Assembly: GCF_002148795.1 (NCBI RefSeq)
Contig: NZ_MPOB01000009.1
Span: 62,001-126,000, forward strand
DNA length: 64,000 nt
DNA from: Oceanibaculum nanhaiense
GTDB lineage: Bacteria; Pseudomonadota; Alphaproteobacteria; Oceanibaculales; Oceanibaculaceae
Direction of reading: 5' to 3'
Of this stretch, positions 57,718 through 64,000 are shown piece after piece. Position 1 is the first letter of the stretch, and each line of letters begins with the position of its first letter. The position numbers were made by a program, and so were the translations under genes. The notes beneath the pieces were generated by a model. That model had not been told where the DNA came from. It saw only the letters and a list, made by a program, of their open reading frames with translations, and ran no database searches.

Positions 57718-58637
57718 CGTCTATTGTCCTCGAACCCTATGGCAAGGATCACGAAGCCGGCCTGCGGCAGCAACTCGACGCGGCGGGTATCGTCAACCGG
57801 CAGGATGGCGTCGGCTATTTCTGGCGGCAGCTGATCGACGAGCCCTATCGCCGGAACAGCGCGGTGATTGTTGCCCGGCAAGGTGAGATGATCGTCGGCA
57901 TCGCTGTCGTGATGTGCCGGGCCTATGGCCGGCCGGAAGGGCGCTGTTCGATGATCATCGTCTTCGAAGATTGGCGCCGCCAGGGCATCGGCACCCGGTT
58001 GAAGGAAGCCGCGGACCGGCACATGGCCGAGGCCGGTATCCCGGCGCATTACGCCATGCTCTATGAAGGCCAGGAGGATGCCCTGCCCTTCCTGGAAGCC
58101 ACCGGCTTTCGCGAAGTGTGCAAGGATATCGTCATTGCCTGGAATGGTGGGGATTACAGCTACACCCCGGTCGAGGGCGTCCATTGCCGGGAATATCGCG
58201 GCGGTGATCCCGTGCTGAATGCCAAGATCGCCGAATTCCAGAACAAGGCCTTCGTGCGCGAGACCATGGTGCCGCACCTGACTGCCGACAGCATCGAAGG
58301 GATTCTGAGCGGCGACGGCCACTGGATGATGGTCGCTGTGGAAGTCGCAACGGATGAGGTGGTCGGTGTGACTGAATGCACGGACAACGCCCTGTTCCCC
58401 AGCATATCTGTGGCGCGGCGCTATTGGGCGAAGGGGCTGGCGGAATGGATCGGCGGCCTGTCGCTGGACCGCTATATAGCGGCGGGAATCGACAAACCCT
58501 GGACCATTGCCCGCCCGGAAAACCGCGCCTCGATCGCCTATCTGAAGCGCATGAACTGGCACCCGGTCAGCCACAGCACGACTTACGTATCTCCTACCGG
58601 CGCGCCTGTTCCCGAGGTGCTTACAGAAAGAAGTTGA
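57714..58637 (+). CDS. Tandem-domain GNAT acetyltransferase
   Basis: A 307-residue protein with two GNAT-like halves. The first (about residues 1-145) has the acetyl-CoA motif EDWRRQGIGTRLKEAADR. The second (about 150-307) has the degenerate RRYWAKGLAEWIGGLSLDRY and the end NRASIAYLKRMNWHPV. This two-domain layout resembles mycothiol synthase. Overlap with sagB suggests a role in peptide tailoring, for example N-acetylation as in goadsporin synthesis, but no function is shown. It overlaps the ycaO end by 17 bases, converging. Confidence 0.8.
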   Translation: MTSIVLEPYGKDHEAGLRQQLDAAGIVNRQDGVGYFWRQLIDEPYRRNSAVIVARQGEMIVGIAVVMCRAYGRPEGRCSMIIVFEDWRRQGIGTRLKEAADRHMAEAGIPAHYAMLYEGQEDALPFLEATGFREVCKDIVIAWNGGDYSYTPVEGVHCREYRGGDPVLNAKIAEFQNKAFVRETMVPHLTADSIEGILSGDGHWMMVAVEVATDEVVGVTECTDNALFPSISVARRYWAKGLAEWIGGLSLDRYIAAGIDKPWTIARPENRASIAYLKRMNWHPVSHSTTYVSPTGAPVPEVLTERS

Positions 58638-60923
58638 TCGGGTTGAGCGCGGTTTCCGCCAAGGGGGCGTCGAGAATGCCCTGGCGGACCGGTGCTTCGA
58701 ACAGCCTGTCGGCGCCGCGCCGGTTCCAGAAATGGCACAGGCCGGGAATTGCGACCTTCACGCAGGCCAGCGGTACGTCCCGGCGGTCATAATCCAGCAC
58801 CACAGTATCGTGCCCGGCGGCGGCCAGCCGTTCGACACAGAAACTGACCGCCTCGACAATCGAGACATCCTCCGGTCGCGGCAGGTCCCAGGAGCGGCCA
58901 GGCTGGCGCGTATCGGCCCGGAGATAGGGGTGCTGATCGATCACCGCCGTCTCGAACCAGTCCCGGGCATCGTCGAAGGAAGTCTTTTTCCCTCTGGCGT
59001 TGCCGTGTTCAGCGCATTGAAATAGATGCCCTGGTTCAATTCGGTAAGGGCTCGCGTCGCGGCAATGGCCGGATCGAGATGGGCACCGAATCCGATCGAG
59101 ATGCGGCTGCCATCCTGCGCCTGCGATGCGATCGCCGCCATCACCGGAATGCCGAGATCGGTGGTGAGGTCCAGCACCTCGACGCGCAGGCCGTCGCGGC
59201 GCGCGTAATCCTCCATTGCCTGCAGAAACGCCGAATCCACGCCCTCCAGCCGGGCGGCCGGACGATTATGCAGCCGGTTGTACCACCAGATGGCAATGGC
59301 ATCGCGTTCGATGACTTCCAGCAGGCCTTGCAGGATCGCCTCCTCGCGGGTGCCGCCGGACGCACAGCCATTGGAATCAGCGATGCAGAAAGCGTGATCC
59401 TCCGACACTTCCCGCGCGGCATAGTCGAAATAGCAGAACCGTGTCGGTAGCCAGCGCGGCGCATCCTGAGTCAGCGACCAGGCTGGCGACCATTCGATGG
59501 TGCTGCCCTCGTTGAACGGCTGTGGCACCTTGTGCATCGGCCCGGCCTGCTTGTTCAGGCTATCGCGGTTGGCATACTGGTGCGCACTGAAGCCGAGCAA
59601 TGCCTGCGGGTGGACAGCCTCCTCCCCCAGCGTGTCCAGGTGCGCGAGGCGGCGCGGCTCGCTGCCGGTCCAGCCGCAGGCATAGCGCTCCACCGCTTCG
59701 GCAAGACAGCTGATCCGGGCCTGCGTCGGGTTGATCCCCTTGCCGCCGGCCGAGCCGGGCTTGCCAAGCCCGCGATTCTGCCTTGGGTCGACCGATTCGC
59801 GGTTGGCCTGTGCCGCCACCGCAACATGAAGCCCCGGTGCAAGTTCGTGATCATCGATCCGGGCGACGATGCCGGTCAGCGGGCTGACGATAGGGTGCAG
59901 CTTTGCCAATGCTTCGGCGGGGGACAAGGCGCGCCAACCGCTTTCGCCTTTCCCGATGGCTTGTGCCGGGTTCAGCCTGATCGGCGGCGCTTCGGTAACA
60001 GCCGGCGATTCGCCGTCCCCGCAAACGGGGCAATCCTGGAAGTGCGGGGCAGCGTGCGAGCCGAGCGCCAGGCTGGCGCTGTCCAGCGTGACCAGATGCC
60101 CGGCAAGGCGGCTGGCATCCCCCATCGCGATATCGCCAATCTCGGTCGCGGCCAGGCCGAAGGCCAGCGACAGCGATCCCGGCGTCCAGCCCAGTGCCGG
60201 GCGCAACCCGCCGGGCAGGGCCGGAATCAGGGAATCGCCTGGCCGGTGCGCCATCAGCCGGCGGGCAAGGCAGAAATAGCAGGCTTGGGTGGAATCCGGC
60301 GCGGCTGGATTTTCGAAAATCGGGCCGATCCAGGCCTGCATCCCACCCGGCTTCAGCGGGATCCAGCGCCGTGCGCGGCCTTCCGTGCTGCCGGCGAAGC
60401 GGGCCAGACTTTCCTGGAGATAGTCATCGACCAGCACGAGCAACAGATCGGCGGCATCGGGCGCGGTTGTGGAAATGCCGCTGCCGGAAAGCATACCGGT
60501 CAGGCGTTCGGCTGCCGGCGTGCCGGCGCTTTCGCCGCTGCCCAGCGGCAAGACGCCGACCGACAGGCCTTGCAGGGTACGCATGGCGCTGTCCGGCGCC
60601 TGGCCCCGGGCGCTCCAATAGGCGTGCAACGGGCGCATTCCCATCAGATCGGACGGCGCTGGAACCGGCACGATATAGGATTTCGCCAGCATGTGTTTCA
60701 GGCAGTCCCGGACCGTATCGGCGTCCACGGATCGCGCGAGGGAGTCGACGATCTGCGCCGCCGTCAGCCGGCCGTCGAGAAGCGGCAGCAAGGCAATATA
60801 GAGCCCGCCGGTCAGCCGGTAGCTCTGGGTCTCCGACAGCAGCAGCAGGCGCTCCTCATCCTGGCGGTGGACGGCGAAATGCGGCGCGATGGCCAGATAG
60901 GCCTCTTCCGGCAGGACAGACAT
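58621..60923 (-). CDS. Fused YcaO cyclodehydratase, frame broken by a -1 shift
   Basis: TOMM cyclodehydratase (leader-binding/E1-like plus YcaO) that uses ATP to make azolines from Cys, Ser or Thr. The 646-residue zero-frame part runs from the ATG at 60923 (the N-terminal frame is open to a TTG at 61016) through RRE-like LSETQSYRLTGGLY, zinc cysteines CYFC and CPVC, and the YcaO core (EAVERYACGW, EVIERDAIAIWWYNR). It then stops at 58941 after 14 unrelated residues. The missing C-terminus lies in the -1 frame (58986-58621) as KTSFDDARDWFETAV and on to VPLACVKVAIPGLCHFWNRRG. Full length would be 767 residues. It ends NPINFFL, not the usual PxPxP. Confidence 0.85.
58986..58992 (-). other. G GGA AAA heptamer at the ycaO frame break
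   Basis: On the minus strand the zero-frame codons GGA AAA (58991-58986) are preceded by G, giving G GGA AAA. This is the X XXY YYZ form of a -1 ribosomal slippery site. After slippage the next codons are AAG ACT TCC, and the conserved YcaO frame opens. An assembly error in the run of five A residues or a true mutation is an alternative. Confidence 0.6.
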
Positions 60924-61022
60924 GACTCCCCGATATTCTCTAGCTATTCCATATGGATCGCGCGGCTGCGCCAACGGACGGTCCGGTGGACTATAACGCG
61001 TAGAGCGATGCGACAAAGGGGG

Positions 61023-62435
61023 TTATCTGGCGTCCCAGCCGCCGCCGAGGGCGGTAACCAGCTGAATCGACGCGATGAGCTGCTCCGCGCGGATTTCCAG
61101 TGCCGTGCGCCGGCTGGTGTAGGTCTGGTTCTGCGCCACCGAGACTTCCAGGAAAGTCACCAGACCGGCGCGGTAGCGGTTGGTCACGACGCGTTCATTC
61201 TCCTCCGCCAGCTCGACCAGCCTTTGTTGCTGCACGGCCTTCTCGGAGAGGGTCTGAAGCGTGGCCAGCGCATCCTCCACCTCCTGCATGCCGGTGAGGA
61301 AAGTCTGGCGGTAGGCAGCCACCCGCTCGTCATATTGCGCGCGGCTTTGCTCGACCAGTGCGCTGCGCCGTCCGCTGTCGAACAGGGTCGCCGCCAGCGA
61401 CGGACCGACCGACCAGATGAATTGCGGTGCGCTGAGCAGGTCGATGAAGCGCCCCTCCTGCAGGACGCCCTGCGCGCTCAGGGTCAGGTCGGGGAACCAG
61501 GCGCCCTCGGCGACGCCGATATTGGCATTGGCCGCGGCGACCAGCCGCTCGGCGGCGGTGATGTCGGGGCGCCGGGCCAGCAGCGCTGCGGGCATCTGGG
61601 CTGGAATCGCGGGCGGCGGCGGCAGTGCATCGGTGCGCGCCACGGCGAAACCGGCGGGCGGGCGGCCCAGCAGAACGGCAATCGCGTTCTCATTCAGCAG
61701 GCGCTGCTGGAGAAGATCGGATTCCTGGGTCAGCAGCGATTGCAGCTGGACTTCCGACTGGATGACATCGGCCCGCGCGGCAAGGCCGGCACTGTACTGG
61801 TTGCGGGTCAGTTCCAGCGAGCGCGCATAGGCCTCACGGGTCAGTTCCAGCAGACCGAGATAGAGGTCGGTGGCGCGGATACGCAAGTAAGCCTGGGCCA
61901 CGGTCGATTGCATGCTGAGCCGCATCGCTTCCAGATCGGCGGCACTGCTGGCAATGCTGGCGCGGTCGGCTTCCATCTGCCGGCGCAGCTTGCCCCATAG
62001 ATCCGGCACCCAGCTGGCGGTCGCGCCGACCTGATAGGCGGTGCCGTCGCTGCTGCTGGAAAGGCTCGAACCGCCGCCATTATTCTCCCGCCCGCTGCGT
62101 TGTGCGCTGGCATTGCCCTGAACCTGCGGCAACGCACCGGCGCGGGAAACCCGCAACTGCGCCAGCGCCTGGCGGTAGCGGGCCTCGGCCTGTGCCACGG
62201 ACAGGTTCGATCCGGCTGTCGTGCGCATAAGACGGTCGAGTTCCGGGTCGCCATAGATCGCCCACCAGTCGCCCGATGGCGGCGCCTCCACGCTCGACAG
62301 GCTGCGCCAGCCCGCCTCATGCTTGTAGGCTGCCGAAATCGGTACTTCCGGCCGGCTGTAATCCGGTCCGACCGTACAGCCCGCCAGCACGGCCGAGGTC
62401 AGAAGGATCACCGGGAAAAAACCGTGGTGTTTCAT
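61023..62435 (-). CDS. TolC-family outer membrane efflux lipoprotein (NodT type)
   Basis: A 470-residue lipoprotein (lipobox VLAGC) with duplicated outer-membrane efflux (OEP) domains, beginning CTVGPDYSRPEVP and ending in the C-terminal helical repeat. It is the outer-membrane channel for the RND pump encoded just upstream (4-base overlap). The ATG at 62435 is preferred; an upstream frame adds 13 residues without a signal. The ycaO start follows about 100 bases downstream, or 7 bases from the alternative TTG, so the pump and cyclodehydratase may share a transcript. Confidence 0.92.
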   Translation of the reverse strand: MKHHGFFPVILLTSAVLAGCTVGPDYSRPEVPISAAYKHEAGWRSLSSVEAPPSGDWWAIYGDPELDRLMRTTAGSNLSVAQAEARYRQALAQLRVSRAGALPQVQGNASAQRSGRENNGGGSSLSSSSDGTAYQVGATASWVPDLWGKLRRQMEADRASIASSAADLEAMRLSMQSTVAQAYLRIRATDLYLGLLELTREAYARSLELTRNQYSAGLAARADVIQSEVQLQSLLTQESDLLQQRLLNENAIAVLLGRPPAGFAVARTDALPPPPAIPAQMPAALLARRPDITAAERLVAAANANIGVAEGAWFPDLTLSAQGVLQEGRFIDLLSAPQFIWSVGPSLAATLFDSGRRSALVEQSRAQYDERVAAYRQTFLTGMQEVEDALATLQTLSEKAVQQQRLVELAEENERVVTNRYRAGLVTFLEVSVAQNQTYTSRRTALEIRAEQLIASIQLVTALGGGWDAR

Positions 62436-64000
62436 GATGCAAATCCGGTGCGGGCGAAGCGGCGTAGGCTCCATTGCCGCAGGCGTTCGAAGTAGAGATA
62501 GACCACCGGGGTCGTGTACAGGGTCAGTATCTGGCTGACCGCCAGCCCGCCGATGATGGCGATGCCCAGCGGCTGGCGCATCTCTGCCCCCTCCCCCAGC
62601 CCGATGGCAAGCGGCACCGCGCCTAGCAGGCCGGCGAGGTTGGTCATCAGGATCGGGCGCAGTCGCAGCAAGGCGGCATGGTGGATGGCCTCTACCGGGC
62701 TGGCGCCGTCGCGGCGCTGCCGCTCCAGCGCGAAATCGACCATCAGGATGGCATTCTTCATCACGATACCAATCAGCAGGAACAGCCCCAGCAGAGCGAT
62801 CAGCGTGAATTCCGTATTGCTTGCGCGCAGCGCCAGCAGTGCCCCGATACCGGCCGATGGCAGCGTGGACAGGATGGTCAGCGGATGCAGCGTGCTTTCA
62901 TACAGCACGCCGAGCAGCAGATAGACCGCCAGCAACACGCCCGCGATAAGCAGCGGCTGGGCCTGTACGCTTTCCTGAAAGCCGCGTGACCGTCCGCCGG
63001 TGCGGGCCTGAACTTCGGTCGGCAGCAGGATGTCCGCCAGCATCCGGTCGATGGCTTCCTGCGCTTGCTGCGTGGTGACGCCGGGTGCCAGCGAATAGCC
63101 GATGCTGGCCGCCGCGAACTGCGAATCATGATAGATGCGGTCATCCGCCAGCCCGTAGCTGTAGCTGGTGAAGGCGGCCAGCGGCACGCGGTTGCCGTCA
63201 GCGGTGATCGCCTGCAACTGGTCCAGCACCGCCGGCTGCGCGGTATAGCCGGGCATCAGCTCCATCACCACGCGGTACTGGTTCTGATCGTCATAGAGTG
63301 TGGCGACCTGGCGCTGTGAGAAGGAATTGCTGAGGATGGCCGAAATCGCCTGGGTATCGACGTTGAGACGCCGCGCGGCCTCCCGGTCGATATCGAGGAT
63401 GACCTGCTGCGTGCCCTTGTCGCCTTCGGCCGAGACATCGACCAGCTCCGGCATCGCCTGCATCGCCTCCGAGGCCCGCCGCGCCCAGCGTTGCAGCAGC
63501 GCGATATCGTCGGCCATCAGCACCAGTTCGGAATCGCTCTGGTTGAAGGAAAAGCCAAGCCTGATGTCCTGATCGGCGAACAGGATCAGAATGCCGCCCG
63601 GGACCGGCGGCACCTTCCGGCGGATGCGGTCGATCACCTGCTGGGCGCTGAGGCCGTCGCGTTCGGCCAGGGGCTTCAGCTGCACGGTCAGGAAGGCATT
63701 GCTGACGCCGCCATTGTCGCCGCTGGTGCCGGCGACATCGCTGACCGCCGGATCGGCCAGCAGCAGGCGCCGGTACGCCTCGATCTTCGGCTGCATGACC
63801 TGAAAGGAAAAACCGTCATCGCCGCGCACGAATCCGCGTATCTGCGAGGTGCTCTGCTGCGGCAGCAGCCCTTTCGGTATGCTGATGTAGAGATAGACAT
63901 TCAGGCCGATCACCGCGCCCAGCATCAGCAGCACGACGACCCCATGCCGCAGCGTCCAGGCCAGGCTGTCGGCATAGAGCGAGCGCACATCGGCGAACAG
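62432..64000 (-). CDS. RND efflux transporter (MdtC-like), C-terminal part (runs off right edge)
   Basis: The visible 522 residues are the C-terminal half of an HAE1/MdtB-MdtC-type inner-membrane pump. They include a transmembrane helix near WTLRHGVVVLLMLGAVIGL, a periplasmic porter domain and the last transmembrane bundle, with GVLYESTLHPLTILSTLPSAG typical of MdtC. The frame is open to base 64000, so the start lies outside. It overlaps tolC by 4 bases. No membrane-fusion protein is visible here; it would be expected upstream. Possible role in export of the cluster product. Confidence 0.92.
   Translation of the reverse strand: MFADVRSLYADSLAWTLRHGVVVLLMLGAVIGLNVYLYISIPKGLLPQQSTSQIRGFVRGDDGFSFQVMQPKIEAYRRLLLADPAVSDVAGTSGDNGGVSNAFLTVQLKPLAERDGLSAQQVIDRIRRKVPPVPGGILILFADQDIRLGFSFNQSDSELVLMADDIALLQRWARRASEAMQAMPELVDVSAEGDKGTQQVILDIDREAARRLNVDTQAISAILSNSFSQRQVATLYDDQNQYRVVMELMPGYTAQPAVLDQLQAITADGNRVPLAAFTSYSYGLADDRIYHDSQFAAASIGYSLAPGVTTQQAQEAIDRMLADILLPTEVQARTGGRSRGFQESVQAQPLLIAGVLLAVYLLLGVLYESTLHPLTILSTLPSAGIGALLALRASNTEFTLIALLGLFLLIGIVMKNAILMVDFALERQRRDGASPVEAIHHAALLRLRPILMTNLAGLLGAVPLAIGLGEGAEMRQPLGIAIIGGLAVSQILTLYTTPVVYLYFERLRQWSLRRFARTGFAS

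Noticed and set aside
58621..58944. Separate 107-residue gene downstream of ycaO
   Set aside because: Its sequence is the expected YcaO C-terminus in the -1 frame, continuous with the break at 58986. It is a part of ycaO, not an independent gene.

Overview
The window is about 64 kb of GC-rich chromosomal DNA from an alphaproteobacterium, most like the Rhodospirillales. The reasons are an alphaproteobacterial LexA box (GAAC-N7-GAAC) between uvrA and ssb, the gyrA-coaD pair, the recG/sdhE-mfd neighbourhood, the tmk-holB-metG-tatD-hydrolase operon and an R. rubrum type encapsulated-ferritin homologue. I cannot name the genus. No insertion sequence, phage, CRISPR array or rRNA operon is visible. 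Both ends cut genes: valS on the left and an RND pump gene on the right.

Layout. Positions 1-11,700 hold informational genes: valS end, uvrA, ssb, an orphan histidine kinase, a pentapeptide-repeat protein divergent from gyrA, gyrA and coaD. tRNA-Lys follows, then a dehalogenase-like hydrolase, a DUF502 membrane protein, recG, sdhE and mfd. Positions 21,400-31,100 carry ydfG, mazG, a methyltransferase, an esterase and the minus-strand operon tmk-holB-metG-tatD-MBL hydrolase. Positions 29,900-33,400 hold three cell-wall enzymes (D,D-carboxypeptidase, rlpA, mltB), followed by tRNA-Ser. Positions 35,100-40,000 are a CoxD/CoxE/XdhC/MocA-like set for maturing a molybdenum hydroxylase, with no hydroxylase gene beside it. 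Positions 40,000-43,800 hold small accessory genes: a FlgC-like rod protein, a SprA-like putative metalloprotease, an encapsulated-ferritin homologue without an encapsulin, and a lipoprotein made of two tandem repeats. Positions 43,900-47,500 carry a two-subunit TPP decarboxylase, an M20 peptidase, a transporter and a VOC protein. Positions 47,500-55,440 are an acyl-CoA catabolic operon (two CaiB-type enzymes, acyl-CoA dehydrogenase, Cat1-type CoA transferase, MaoC hydratase, CitE-type lyase, IclR regulator) that resembles an itaconate or methyl-branched acid pathway.

The most interesting part is 55,450-64,000, an apparent RiPP locus of the thiazole/oxazole-modified (TOMM) class. A 195-residue putative precursor carries seven copies of an eight-residue DEDLSAA-type motif plus one degenerate copy, and all 12 of its cysteines lie in the short segments between them. 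A hairpin terminator separates it from a SagB-type dehydrogenase gene, which overlaps a two-domain GNAT acetyltransferase gene. Converging on these is a fused YcaO cyclodehydratase whose reading frame is broken at a G GGA AAA heptamer. A -1 shift there restores the conserved C-terminus. TolC and RND genes lie directly upstream of it on the same strand and could supply export. The precursor architecture looks new to me, but I could not search databases.
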